50,571 bases of DNA from an uncultured Acidobacteriota bacterium. GTDB lineage: Bacteria; Acidobacteriota; Thermoanaerobaculia; UBA5066. Location of the stretch: contig CAIMWE010000121.1 of NCBI GenBank assembly GCA_903845115.1, positions 1-50,571 of the forward strand. Reading direction: 5' to 3'. The notes beneath the pieces were generated by a model. That model did no database searches. It saw nothing but the letters and a program-made list of their open reading frames with translations, and was not told the DNA's origin. Every line of letters begins with the position of its first letter. Within the stretch, counting starts at the first letter, position 1. This document shows, piece after piece, positions 9,097 to 17,997 of this stretch. The position numbers were made by a program, and so were the translations under genes.

Positions 9097-9570
9097 TCAG
9101 ACCGGCTGGCGCGCCGCGGCCCGTGCGGCCTGGAGGACCCCGGCGAAAACCCGGCCCTCCTCGAGCGTCCCGGACCCGATCCTCACGCGTACGGGGCGGA
9201 CGGCCGGTTCCGTCTCCTCCCCCCAGGCCGCGTACAGGTCCTTCAACAGCTCCATCTTCCTCTGCCGGGCCGCCGCGTCGGCCTCGAAGAGGAGGACGAG
9301 GAATTCGTCCTCCTCCCACCTGAAGACGAGGTCCGTCTCGCGGGTGCTCGCCGAGAGGACCTGCGCCGCCGCCACGAGCGACTCGCGCGCCGCCTCGCGT
9401 TCCGTTTCGGCCTCCGGGTCGCCGAGATCGAGGACGACGGAGACGACGGAGAGCGCTAATCCGTGACGCTTCGCCCGCTCGAGCTCCCGCCCGATCACCT
9501 CGTCGAAGTAGGCACGGGCATAGAGCCCCGTCTCCGGGTCCCGGATGCTGGCCTCGAGCGTCGATACCAC
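9097..9570 (-). CDS. Degenerate GGDEF-domain protein
   Basis: A 157-residue protein resembling a bare diguanylate cyclase domain. The start D-P-E-T-G-L-Y-A-R-A-Y-F-D-E matches the conserved D-x-L-T-G-L-x-N-R region, and the fold continues to an F-R-W-E-E-D-E-F-L-V-L-L segment where GGDEF is expected. The two glycines are replaced (E-E-D-E-F), so cyclase activity is unlikely. There is no sensor domain, membrane segment or clear inhibitory R-x-x-D site. It may act as a nucleotide sensor or structural remnant. It is 57 bp downstream of the adenosyltransferase and probably in the same transcript. Confidence 0.75.
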   Translation of the reverse strand: MVSTLEASIRDPETGLYARAYFDEVIGRELERAKRHGLALSVVSVVLDLGDPEAETEREAARESLVAAAQVLSASTRETDLVFRWEEDEFLVLLFEADAAARQRKMELLKDLYAAWGEETEPAVRPVRVRIGSGTLEEGRVFAGVLQAARAAARQPV

Positions 9571-9627
9571 GGCTCAGATACTAGTCGAAGGGAGACGAAC
9601 GGGCGTCCCGCAAAGCGGGCCGGTCCG

Positions 9628-10224
9628 TCAGCGCCCGCCCGCCGGGTCCCAGAGGGTCTCCGCCTCGCCGTACGCCCGGGAGGCGAACCGCGACAGGACG
9701 AAGAAGAGGTCCGAGAGGCGGTTCAGGTAGACGAGGCACTGATCCCCGATCACCTCGTCCCGGGCCAGCGTGGTCACGATCCGCTCGGCTCTCCTGCAGA
9801 CCGTGCGGGCCTGGTGCATGCGGGCGCTCACCTCGCCTCCCCCGGGCAGCACGAAGGAATTCAGCTCCGGGAGCCCCGTGTTGAGCGCGTCGATCGTCTT
9901 CTCGATGAGCTGGACGTGGCGGCGCTCGATGAGCGGCTGCCTCGGGTGACGGTCCCCCGGCAGCGTCGCGAGGTCGGACCCGAGGTGGAACAGCTCGTTC
10001 TGGATCCGCTCGAGGATCCGCTCGATCCGGGCCCGGTCGCCGGCGGAGATGCCCGGAACGGCCCGGTTCGCCGTTCGCGCCAGGCCGACGACGGAATTCA
10101 GCTCGTCGACCGTCCCGTAGCCCTCGATCCGGACCGCGTCCTTGGCGATCCGCTGGCCCCCCACGAGGCTGGTCTCGCCCCTGTCGCCGCCCCGGGTGTA
10201 GACCCGATTGATCCTGATCGCCAT
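9628..10224 (-). CDS. PduO-type cob(I)alamin adenosyltransferase
   Basis: A 198-residue ATP:cob(I)alamin adenosyltransferase that makes adenosylcobalamin. The N-terminal ATP-binding motif Y-T-R-G-G-D-R-G-E-T-S-L is the hallmark of the PduO/MMAB family, and V-D-E-L-N-S and R-A-E-R-I-V-T-T-L follow in the usual helical bundle. Length is typical of the stand-alone domain. No B12-dependent enzyme lies nearby. The gene is divergent from the PHP phosphatase, with the annotated starts 52 bp apart. Confidence 0.94.
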   Translation of the reverse strand: MAIRINRVYTRGGDRGETSLVGGQRIAKDAVRIEGYGTVDELNSVVGLARTANRAVPGISAGDRARIERILERIQNELFHLGSDLATLPGDRHPRQPLIERRHVQLIEKTIDALNTGLPELNSFVLPGGGEVSARMHQARTVCRRAERIVTTLARDEVIGDQCLVYLNRLSDLFFVLSRFASRAYGEAETLWDPAGGR

Positions 10225-10276
10225 CGATCCCCTCCTGCCCCTGCACGTGGACCCGTCCCGGATAGACTCCGGGACG

Positions 10277-11092
10277 ATGCTCCGGACCGATTATCACAAC
10301 CACACCGCCCGCTGCGGGCACGCCGGAGGTGCGATGAGGGATTATCTCCTCGCCGCGCTGGGCCGGGGCGTGACCGAGCTCGCCTTCACCGACCACGTCC
10401 CGCTCTATTTCCTTCCGGGCGACGACCCCGGCCCCGGGCTGGCGATGACCCGGGCCGAGCTGCCCGGCTACGTCGCCGAGGTCGAGGCGCTCCGGGAGGA
10501 GTTCGCCGGGCGGATCGACCTCCTTCTCGGCATCGAGGCGGACTACGCCGAGGGGTTCGAGGAGGAGCTGAAAGAGCTGCTGGCTCCCTACCCCTGGGAC
10601 GTCGTCCTGGGCTCGGTCCACTGCGTCGCGGGGGACTGGATCGACGCCCCCGGCTCCGGCAAGAGGCACGGGACCGAGGGGAGCGCGGCGCTCTGGAGCG
10701 AGTATTACCGGCTGATCGCCAAGGCGTGCGGGACCGGACTCTTCGACGTGATGAGCCACTTCGACCTCCCGAAGAAATTCGGCCACCACCGCCCGGCCGA
10801 GGTCCTCGGAGCCGAGGAAGCCGCCGTCGAGGCCGCCGCGAAGGCGGGGGTCGCGATCGAGGTCTCCAGCGCCGGGCTCCGGAAGACCGTCGCGGAGATC
10901 TACCCGGGCCCCGATCTCCTCCGGAAGCTCGTCACGGCCGGAGTCCCCGTCGTCTTCTCCTCCGACTCCCACGCCCCCGCCGAATCCGGCTGGGGTCTGG
11001 AGAAGACCCTGGCCGCGGCAAGAGAGGCAGGCGCCACGAGCCAGCTCTCCTTCCGCCGGAGGGTGGCGACCGCCCACCCGATCGACGCCTGA
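10277..11092 (+). CDS. hisJ: PHP-domain histidinol-phosphatase
   Basis: A 271-residue metal-dependent phosphatase of the PHP superfamily, HisJ type, which removes phosphate from histidinol phosphate. The metal ligands are visible in D-Y-H-N-H-T, F-T-D-H, E-A-D-Y, G-S-V-H and S-D-S-H. I chose the ATG at 10277 because it sits immediately before the first PHP motif; an upstream in-frame ATG at 10208 would overlap the divergent gene. It is not in a his operon here, so assignment to histidine synthesis rather than another phosphoester substrate rests on family resemblance. Confidence 0.86.
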   Translation: MLRTDYHNHTARCGHAGGAMRDYLLAALGRGVTELAFTDHVPLYFLPGDDPGPGLAMTRAELPGYVAEVEALREEFAGRIDLLLGIEADYAEGFEEELKELLAPYPWDVVLGSVHCVAGDWIDAPGSGKRHGTEGSAALWSEYYRLIAKACGTGLFDVMSHFDLPKKFGHHRPAEVLGAEEAAVEAAAKAGVAIEVSSAGLRKTVAEIYPGPDLLRKLVTAGVPVVFSSDSHAPAESGWGLEKTLAAAREAGATSQLSFRRRVATAHPIDA

Positions 11093-11240
11093 GCCGCGAG
11101 AACCGGAGCGTTCCACCGACATCGCTTTCGTCGGTCAGCGACCCGAGCTAACAAAGCTACGGACCCAGGGAGATTGCTCGACGACCACCAGCCTGGCGAA
11201 CCGCCGCGAGTGTGCGCCGCTACGGCCCTGCGCGCGAGCC

Positions 11241-11351
11241 ACCCGTTTGCGGCCCCGTACTCACGGAGCCGGGGCCCTCGCAAACTCGCGCTCCGCGCTC
11301 AAACAGCGCGAGGGCCTGATCCGGCTCCGCTCCGTGCGGGGCCGAACGGGT
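11241..11351. repeat. 111-nt nested inverted repeat
   Basis: Outer arms start ACCCGTTTGCGGCCCCGT and end GCGGGGCCGAACGGGT, with ACGGAGCCGG and CCGGCTCCG continuing the pairing inwards. The inner part pairs GGCCCTCGC with GCGAGGGCC around a loop that itself holds ACTCGCGC and GCGCGAG. The result is a long extended hairpin with small bulges. It does not carry the RYYYAAC/GTTRRRY ends of an integron attC site, and there is no transposase nearby. It could be a structured RNA, a MITE-like relic or a paired terminator. Confidence 0.5.
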
Positions 11352-11474
11352 GCCCGGCCCGTGCTCGAACGCCTCCGCGCCGCACACTCGCGGCTGCCGC
11401 CTCGCTATCGACCAACGCTGCCAGACCGGGGAAGGGCCCCTTCCCGGTCCCGGAAGGGAGGGGAGCGAAGCGAC

Positions 11475-11540
11475 GAGGGGAACCGCGGCAGGGGTTCCCC
11501 TCCTAATGTTCAGTCAGCTCCGGGCGGCGCGAAGCGCCGC
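11475..11540. repeat. Second copy of GGGGAAC / GGCGCGAAGCGCC repeat
   Basis: GAGGGGAACC (11475-11484) and GGTTCCCCTC (11493-11502) form a perfect 10-bp stem with an 8-nt loop. After 21 nt, GCGGCGC and GCGCCGC pair around GAA (11524-11540). The same two modules, in this order and orientation, occur at about 5814-5855 downstream of thrC. Confidence 0.5.
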
Positions 11541-11543
11541 AGC

Positions 11544-11588
11544 GACAAGTGGATTGATCTGACCCCCGGGTCAGATCAATCCCTTGTC
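11544..11588. repeat. REP-like 45-nt palindrome overlapping the end of the DksA-like gene
   Basis: GACAAG-T-GGATTGATCTGACCC, a central CC, then GGGTCAGATCAATCC-CTTGTC: two arms of 22 and 21 nt that are fully complementary apart from one bulged T. The right arm lies inside the DksA-like gene and supplies its last codons and stop. Sequences of this type (GGTCAGATCAAT) resemble REP palindromes mobilised by RAYT-type transposases, but no such transposase is in the window, so that origin is inference. Confidence 0.6.
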
Positions 11589-11963
11589 CTGGAGCTCCTG
11601 GCAGTCGAGGCAGTGCCGGGCCCACGGAACGGCGTCCATCCGCTTCTCCTGAACAAGCTGGCCGCAGTGAACGCAGGTCCCGAAGGTGCCGGCGTCCAGG
11701 CGAACGAGCGCCTGCTCGATCAGGAGGAGGATCTTCCGGTCCGTCTCCGAGAGCGAAAAGGCGAACTCTCTCATGTACGAAGAGGTCGCCCGGTCGGCCA
11801 TGTCCTGCGCTGACTCGTCTGCCGTCTCTTCCGAGACCTCGCGGTTCTTCGCGAGATCCGCGAGCAGTTCGTCGCGTTTGGCGACGAGCCGCTTCCGGAT
11901 CTTCTCGGTCAGATCCTTCTTGGCGGCGGGGGTCTTGGGAGGGCCGGCTGTTTTCGAAGGCAT
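11571..11963 (-). CDS. TraR/DksA-family zinc-finger protein
   Basis: A 130-residue protein with a basic N-terminus, a long coiled-coil (about residues 15-85) and a C-terminal zinc finger C-V-H-C...C-L-D-C (about 97-121), the DksA/TraR layout. Such proteins enter the RNA polymerase secondary channel and modulate initiation with ppGpp. The coiled-coil tip, where E. coli DksA has two aspartates, reads A-D-E-S-A-Q-D-M-A-D, so the acidic tip is plausibly kept. An AGGGGAG Shine-Dalgarno lies about 8 nt before the ATG at 11963. The last residues (Q-D-K-G-L-I) and the stop codon are encoded by a long palindrome, suggesting that the original C-terminus was altered by a repeat insertion. Confidence 0.88.
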   Translation of the reverse strand: MPSKTAGPPKTPAAKKDLTEKIRKRLVAKRDELLADLAKNREVSEETADESAQDMADRATSSYMREFAFSLSETDRKILLLIEQALVRLDAGTFGTCVHCGQLVQEKRMDAVPWARHCLDCQELQDKGLI

Positions 11964-12050
11964 TCGAATATCTCCCCTGAGCGACTTCGACCTCGAGAGG
12001 CGGCGGAGAATAGCACGCCTGTCCCTCCGGCGGCGGGACCTTCTCCGGGC

Positions 12051-13010
12051 TCAGCCCCCCGCGCGCCGGCGCTCGTAGAGGGTCTTCCGGGCCACTCCCA
12101 GCCGGCGGGCGGCCTCGGCGACGTTCCCGCCGGAATCGTCCAGCACCAGGTCGACGTAGGAGTCGGTCAGAGCGCGGAGGGTCCAGCCAGCCCGCACCGC
12201 GGCCCGGAGGAGCTCCTCCGGGTCCGTCGGGCTGACCAGCGCCAGGTGGGGGACGTCGACCGCGGCAGCCCCCCTGGAGCGCGCTTCCGGGGCGGCCCGG
12301 AGGAGGACGTTCTCCAGCTCCCGCCAGTTCCCCCGCCACGGGTGGACGCGCAGCGCCCTCTCGGCGGCCGGGGTGAGACCGGGCGGTCCCCCGGCCGAGC
12401 GGAGGATCGCTCGCGCGGCGGGAACGATGTCGGCCCGGCGGTCGGCCAGGGAGGGGATCCGGACGGTGACCACCGCCAGCCGGTAGAGGAGATCCTCGCG
12501 GAAGAGGCCTTTCCTCGTCCTCTGCAAGAGGTCCGACGGGCCCGAGGCGACGAAGCGCGCCGCGATGGGAGTGCTCCGGGTCCCCCCCACCCGGCGGAGG
12601 CTCCTCTCCTCCAGCAGGCGGAGGAGCTTTCCCTGTCCGCGCAGCGAAAGGCCGTCGATCCGGTCGAGGTAGATCGTCCCGGCTCCGGCCCCTTCCAGGA
12701 GCCCGGGCTTCCCCGTCACCGCTCCCGTGAACGCCCCCTTCTCGTGGCCGAAGAGCTCGCTCTCCAGGAGGTCGTCCGCGAGGGCCCCCATGTCGATCTT
12801 GACGAACGGCTCGGCGGCGCGGGACGAACGCTCGTGGAGGAGCCGCGCGAGGCGGTCCTTTCCGGTTCCCTGGTCCCCGAGCAGGAGGACGGTCGCGTCG
12901 GTGTCGAGGCTCCGGCCCAGGCGCCTCAGCTCCTCGGCCAGCCCCCGATGGCGCGTGGCGAAGATCGGGAGGGGGTCAGCCCGAGAACGCCGCGGTGGCG
13001 TCCGCCGCAT
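12051..13010 (-). CDS. Sigma54-type AAA+ regulator with degenerate ATPase site
   Basis: A 319-residue protein made of a sigma54-interaction AAA+ domain (about 20-235) and a C-terminal Fis-type helix-turn-helix (about 270-315, ending G-V-A-R-K-T-L-Y-E-R-R). It has no receiver, GAF or PAS domain. Walker A is G-D-Q-G-T-G-K-D (45-52) and the sigma54-contact loop G-A-F-T-G-A is intact at 92-97. Walker B reads Y-L-D-R-I, with arginine at 117 where the catalytic glutamate belongs, and the sensor I region reads A-S-G-P-S-D instead of the usual A-T-N. The arginine-finger segment F-R-E-D-L-L-Y-R-L is kept. It may bind but not hydrolyse ATP normally. The annotated start overlaps rsfS by 35 bp. Confidence 0.85.
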   Translation of the reverse strand: MRRTPPRRSRADPLPIFATRHRGLAEELRRLGRSLDTDATVLLLGDQGTGKDRLARLLHERSSRAAEPFVKIDMGALADDLLESELFGHEKGAFTGAVTGKPGLLEGAGAGTIYLDRIDGLSLRGQGKLLRLLEERSLRRVGGTRSTPIAARFVASGPSDLLQRTRKGLFREDLLYRLAVVTVRIPSLADRRADIVPAARAILRSAGGPPGLTPAAERALRVHPWRGNWRELENVLLRAAPEARSRGAAAVDVPHLALVSPTDPEELLRAAVRAGWTLRALTDSYVDLVLDDSGGNVAEAARRLGVARKTLYERRRAGG

Positions 13011-13416
13011 CGCCCCACAGCCGCTCCAGCCCGTAGAAGCGGCGCGCCTCCTCGTGGAAGACGTGGAAGATGACGTCGCCGTAGTCGAGGAGGATCCACC
13101 GGGCCGACTGGTACCCCTCGATCGAGAGCGGGCGGCGGCCCTCCCCCTTCATCGCCATCTCGACCGAGTCGGAGAGCGCCTGCGCCTGGCGTTCGTTCGT
13201 GGCGGTGGCGACGACGAAGTAGTCGGACATCGCCGTCAACCCCTGGAGGTTCAGGACCACGACCTTCTCCGCCTTGTGGTCGAGGAGCGCGGCGACGCTC
13301 TTCTTGAGCTGCCCGGTCACCCGCGCGTCGATTTCCTCGTCGCGGGCACGGCGCAGCGCCGTGCGTTCGGAGACGGGAGGAGCCTTCTCGAGAGTCGCGG
13401 CGATCAGGTCGTCCAC
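12976..13416 (-). CDS. rsfS: Ribosomal silencing factor RsfS
   Basis: A protein of about 146 residues whose C-terminal 110 form the RsfS/Iojap domain, which binds ribosomal protein uL14 and blocks subunit joining during starvation. Diagnostic pieces are V-V-V-L-N-L-Q-G-L-T-A-M-S-D-Y-F-V-V-A-T, A-R-W-I-L-L-D-Y-G-D-V-I-F-H-V-F and F-Y-G-L-E-R-L-W-G-D-A. There is no suitable ATG: I chose GTG at 13416, 54 bp after nadD ends; GTG at 13320 would give a domain-only 114-residue protein, and a longer start overlapping nadD is also possible. Its place after nadD is the classic bacterial arrangement. Confidence 0.88.
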   Translation of the reverse strand: MDDLIAATLEKAPPVSERTALRRARDEEIDARVTGQLKKSVAALLDHKAEKVVVLNLQGLTAMSDYFVVATATNERQAQALSDSVEMAMKGEGRRPLSIEGYQSARWILLDYGDVIFHVFHEEARRFYGLERLWGDAADATAAFSG

Positions 13417-13469
13417 CGCGCCGACGGGCGGGACGGGAGGGATCCCCTTCTTCGCCCTCGCGGGGCGTT

Positions 13470-15163
<1,694 letters not shown>

Positions 15164-15227
15164 CTAGAGCCGCGGGCTTTCTGGAGCGGGGGCCTTCAGG
15201 CCTCGCCGGGGCGTCCCGCGGGGGACG

Positions 15228-15500
15228 TCAGCTCGCCGCCGGCTCGGACTTCGGGGTGATGCTGACGTAGCGTCCCAGGCGGCCCTTGTCGTGGAAGTCG
15301 ACGATCCCGTCGACCTTCGCGAAGAGCGAGTCGTCCTTGGCCCGGCCGACGTTCTTCCCCGGCTTGAGCGGGGTCCCCCGCTGACGCACGATGATCGATC
15401 CGCCGGTCACCGTCTCGCCGGCGAAGCACTTCACGCCCAGCCTCTGGCTGTTCGAGTCGCGTCCGTTGCGGGAGGAACCTTGTCCCTTTTTGTGAGCCAT
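15228..15500 (-). CDS. rpmA: Large ribosomal subunit protein bL27
   Basis: A 90-residue ribosomal protein. The start [16 protein letters not shown] and [10 protein letters not shown] are diagnostic of bL27, whose N-terminal tail reaches the peptidyl transferase centre. There is no extra N-terminal propeptide of the kind processed by Prp proteases in Firmicutes. The start at 15500 follows rplU by only 14 bp, so the two are co-translated. Confidence 0.98.
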   Translation of the reverse strand: MAHKKGQGSSRNGRDSNSQRLGVKCFAGETVTGGSIIVRQRGTPLKPGKNVGRAKDDSLFAKVDGIVDFHDKGRLGRYVSITPKSEPAAS

Positions 15501-15514
15501 CTCGTCTCCTCCCT

Positions 15515-15835
15515 CTACGCCTCGATCGAGCGGACCCGGATCTCCACCAGGTTCTGGCGGTGTCCGTGCGTCCGCTGGAAGCCCTTGCGCTTCTTCTTCT
15601 TGTAAACGATGAGCTTGGGTCCCCTCAAGTCGCGGACGACCTCGGCCTTCACGGAAGCGCCCTCGACGAAGGGCTTTCCGAGATGGAGTCCGTCCTCGCG
15701 TCCGATCGCGAGGACTTCGCTGAGGGAGACTTCGTCCCCCTTCGAGTGGGTCACGCCCGAGACGCGCTCGATGCGAACCACGTCGCCCGCGCTGACGCGG
15801 ACCTGTTTGCCCCCGGTGCTGATTACTGCGTACAT
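15515..15835 (-). CDS. rplU: Large ribosomal subunit protein bL21
   Basis: A 106-residue ribosomal protein with the standard start [11 protein letters not shown] and the basic [16 protein letters not shown] segment near the C-terminus. It is the first gene of the rplU-rpmA-obgE-nadD-rsfS-AAA+ unit and has a strong predicted promoter upstream. Confidence 0.98.
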   Translation of the reverse strand: MYAVISTGGKQVRVSAGDVVRIERVSGVTHSKGDEVSLSEVLAIGREDGLHLGKPFVEGASVKAEVVRDLRGPKLIVYKKKKRKGFQRTHGHRQNLVEIRVRSIEA

Positions 15836-15871
15836 GATCTAACGACCTCCGGTCCCGGTCAAAGGGCGGAG

Positions 15872-15900
15872 AAGTTACCACTGGCCGACCCCGCTGTCAA
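15872..15900 (-). promoter_or_regulatory. Promoter of the rplU operon
   Basis: On the minus strand TTGACA (15900-15895), a 17-bp spacer and TAACTT (15877-15872). The -35 is a perfect consensus hexamer with the best spacing. Transcription would start near 15865, leaving a leader of about 30 nt before rplU. I see no L21 autoregulatory structure in so short a leader. Confidence 0.7.
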
Positions 15901-15925
15901 AACGCCCCGTTCCGGCAGGGGTCCG

Positions 15926-16699
15926 TCACCAGTCCCCGCTCGCGCCTCCGCCGCCGAACGAACCGCCTCCCCCCGAGAAGCCGCCTCCGCCGGATCCGCC
16001 TCCTCCGCCCCCGAAGCCGCCGCCGAACGGTCCACCGAAGAAGAAGCCGCGGCCTCGCCCGCCGAACAGCAGCGGGAGCACGAAGAGGACCAGGACGACG
16101 ATCAGGCCGACCGGGAGGCGCCCGCCCTTCGGCTGGCGCGCGTCGGAGCGGCGGGCCGGCCCGCGGCCCTTGTATTCCCCTCGCGTCGCCGCGATGGCCG
16201 CCGAGACCGCCCGTTCGACGCCGGCGGCGTACTCCCCCTTCGAGAAGAACGGGATCGCCTCTTCCCGGAGGATCCTGCTGGCCAGCGCGTCGGGGAGGGT
16301 TCCTTCCAGCCCGTAGCCCACCTCGAACCGGGCGGCCCGCGATTTCGGGAAGACGAAGAGGACGAGGCCGTTCCGCCGGTCCTTCTGCCCGACCTTCCAG
16401 GCCTGGGCCGCCGCGACGGTGTACTCCTCGAGGAACGTCCCTTCGGGCACCGCGTCCTGCGTGAAGACGAGGAACTGGTTCGACGTCTCCTCCTCGAACC
16501 GTCTGAGGCGCTCCTCGAGCTGGCCGACCGTCCCGGCGCCCAGCACACCGGCGCCGTCCGTCACGAACCGGGTCGGCACCGGAGGCACCGGCGGTCCCGC
16601 ACGTCCCTCGCCGTGCGCCGCGGCGGCGAGGGCGAGGACCGTCAGCGCCGCGAGAAGGCAGAGGCCTCCCCGGAGAGCGGTTCGTCGGCAGGAATTCAT
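15926..16699 (-). CDS. TPM-domain (YgcG-type) exported protein
   Basis: A 257-residue protein: signal peptide (about residues 1-31, with A-L-T-V-L-A-L-A-A-A-A-H-G), a TPM_phosphatase domain (about 38-165, V-T-D-G-A-G-V-L to the R-I-L-R-E-E region), a single membrane segment (L-P-V-G-L-I-V-V-L-V-L-F-V-L-P-L-L), and a glycine-rich tail ending G-G-G-G-A-S-G-D-W. This layout is the usual partner of LemA, and lemA is directly upstream. The tail W is shared by many YgcG proteins. Its biochemical activity is not settled; a role in envelope maintenance is the common inference. Confidence 0.88.
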   Translation of the reverse strand: MNSCRRTALRGGLCLLAALTVLALAAAAHGEGRAGPPVPPVPTRFVTDGAGVLGAGTVGQLEERLRRFEEETSNQFLVFTQDAVPEGTFLEEYTVAAAQAWKVGQKDRRNGLVLFVFPKSRAARFEVGYGLEGTLPDALASRILREEAIPFFSKGEYAAGVERAVSAAIAATRGEYKGRGPARRSDARQPKGGRLPVGLIVVLVLFVLPLLFGGRGRGFFFGGPFGGGFGGGGGGSGGGGFSGGGGSFGGGGASGDW

Positions 16700-16731
16700 G
16701 GGTCGAAGGCCCTGGGCCTCCGGTCAGCCCG

Positions 16732-17331
16732 CTAGAACTTCACCGTCGGCGGCTTGTCGGAGCCCTCGGTCGCCTTGAAGTAGGGGCGCTCCCGGAACCC
16801 GGCGAGGTTCGCCATGATCACCGCCGGGAACGACCGGCGCAGCGTGTTGTACGTCTGCGTCAGCTCGTTGAACCGGCCCCGCTCGACGGAGATCCGGTTC
16901 TCGGTCCCCTCGAGCTGGGCCTGGAGGTCCCGGAAGTTCTGCGTCGCCTTCAGGTCGGGGTACTTCTCCACCGTGACGAGGAGGCGCGAGAGCGCGGACG
17001 AGAGCCCGTCCTGCGCCTTCTGGAACTTCGCGAACGCATCCGGGTCCTTCAGGGACGACGCGTCGAGCTTCACCTGCGTGGCCGACGCGCGGGCCTGGAC
17101 CACCGCCTCGAGGGTCCCCTTCTCGAAGTTCGCGGCCCCCTTCACGGTCTCGACCAGGTTCGGGATCAGGTCGGCCCGTCGCTGGTAGACGTTCTCGACC
17201 TGCGCCCACCCGGCATTCACGGCCTGCTCGGTGGCGTTCAGCTTGTTGTAGGAGCCGGCAGCCCACATGCCGGCAATCAGGACGACGACCACGACGGCGG
17301 CGAGACAGCCCAGAAGCACTTTGTTGCCCAT
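16732..17331 (-). CDS. lemA: LemA family protein
   Basis: A 199-residue protein with one N-terminal membrane helix (about residues 5-25) followed by a long helical domain with the LemA signature Y-N-K-L-N-A-T-E-Q-A-V-N-A-G-W-A-Q-V-E-N-V-Y-Q-R-R in separate conserved blocks, plus R-A-D-L-I-P-N-L-V. The C-terminus F-R-E-R-P-Y-F-K-A-T-E-G is the usual end. LemA proteins sit in the inner membrane with the helical part outside; function is poorly known. It pairs with the TPM protein downstream. Confidence 0.94.
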   Translation of the reverse strand: MGNKVLLGCLAAVVVVVLIAGMWAAGSYNKLNATEQAVNAGWAQVENVYQRRADLIPNLVETVKGAANFEKGTLEAVVQARASATQVKLDASSLKDPDAFAKFQKAQDGLSSALSRLLVTVEKYPDLKATQNFRDLQAQLEGTENRISVERGRFNELTQTYNTLRRSFPAVIMANLAGFRERPYFKATEGSDKPPTVKF

Positions 17332-17348
17332 AAGTGCGGGGGATTTTA

Positions 17349-17840
17349 TCAGGCGAGCCGTTCGAGGACTCTCGGGGGGAGGTAGAACTGGAGTTCCGCG
17401 CGCCCGGAGAGCGGGTCTCCCGCCAGCTCGAAGGCCGCCACGCTGGCTTTCTTCATCGGCACCTCCACCCGGTCGGACCCGCTCAGGAGCCGCCCGAACA
17501 GCGCCCCCAGATTCGGCTGGTGGCCCACCAGCAGCACCGAGGAGAACGGCTGGTCGCGGAGGAGCTTCAGGATCTCCCCCGGCGAAGCTCCCGGACGGAG
17601 CGCGGGCGTCTCGACCGGGTTCTTCGGGAATCCGGCCGCCTCGAGGACGGGCGCGGCCGTCTGCTGGGCGCGGAGGAGGGTCGAGACGAAGACCTGATCG
17701 AAGGACGGGACGAGCCTCGACAGCCCCTTCGCCACCAGGCGGGATCTCTTCTGCCCGGCAGCCGTCAGGCTCCGGTCCGCGTCGAGGCCGGAGGCCGAGT
17801 GTTCCTCGGCTTCGGCGTGTCTCAGGAGAACGATCAGCAT
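17349..17840 (-). CDS. sixA: SixA-type phosphohistidine phosphatase
   Basis: A 163-residue histidine-phosphatase superfamily protein. The catalytic L-R-H-A-E-A-E motif is at residues 6-12, the S-T-L-L-R-A-Q-Q-T-A block follows at about 66-75, and the second histidine is in V-G-H-Q-P-N-L. It is the compact SixA form rather than a phosphoglycerate mutase. SixA proteins remove phosphate from phosphohistidine on phosphorelay or PTS proteins. It lies upstream of lemA on the same strand, 17 bp apart, and diverges from the peroxiredoxin gene. Confidence 0.9.
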   Translation of the reverse strand: MLIVLLRHAEAEEHSASGLDADRSLTAAGQKRSRLVAKGLSRLVPSFDQVFVSTLLRAQQTAAPVLEAAGFPKNPVETPALRPGASPGEILKLLRDQPFSSVLLVGHQPNLGALFGRLLSGSDRVEVPMKKASVAAFELAGDPLSGRAELQFYLPPRVLERLA

Positions 17841-17871
17841 TCGCTCATTCTGACACTTTCGTCCGAATCGT

Positions 17872-17919
17872 CCACGTGTCCCCCCACGTGTTGAAAAAAC
17901 CGAAATTGGTACATAATCT
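17872..17919 (+). promoter_or_regulatory. Peroxiredoxin-trxB promoter with paired CCACGTGT sites
   Basis: An AT-rich island in GC-rich DNA. TTGAAA at 17891-17896 is a good -35; CATAAT (17912-17917, 15-bp spacing) or TAATCT (17914-17919, 17-bp spacing) is the -10. Immediately upstream, CCACGTGT occurs twice as a direct repeat, at 17872-17879 and 17884-17891, 12 bp apart; each contains the palindrome CACGTG. This is a likely binding site for a regulator acting on the antioxidant genes or on the divergent sixA. Confidence 0.55.
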
Positions 17920-17997
17920 CAATTCGCCAACCGCGAGCCGCCCCGGCGCGCGGAGAAGGCTCTTCACCAGCACGCACAACCGCAAGGAGAAACAAGC

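Larger units (their letters stand above)
11093..11570. other. 478-bp gene-free stretch rich in inverted repeats
   Basis: No convincing gene: the open frames here lack homology signals and run through strong palindromes. The stretch contains, from left to right, a weak ACCGAC/GTCGGT hairpin (11115-11135), a 111-nt nested inverted repeat (11241-11351), an ACCGGG...CCCGGT hairpin (11425-11448), the GAGGGGAACC/GGTTCCCCTC hairpin (11475-11502), the GCGGCGC-GAA-GCGCCGC hairpin (11524-11540) and the start of a long palindrome (11544-11588). It may be a cluster of small intergenic repeats or encode a structured RNA; no promoter or T-rich terminator is evident. Confidence 0.6.

Noticed and set aside
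11241-11351. Integron attC site
   Set aside because: The nested repeat lacks the RYYYAAC and GTTRRRY end boxes, and there is no integrase or cassette array.
11174-11813. Open reading frames of 110 and 188 codons in the gene-free stretch
   Set aside because: They run through palindromes, overlap the DksA-like gene on the other strand and have no recognisable protein sequence.
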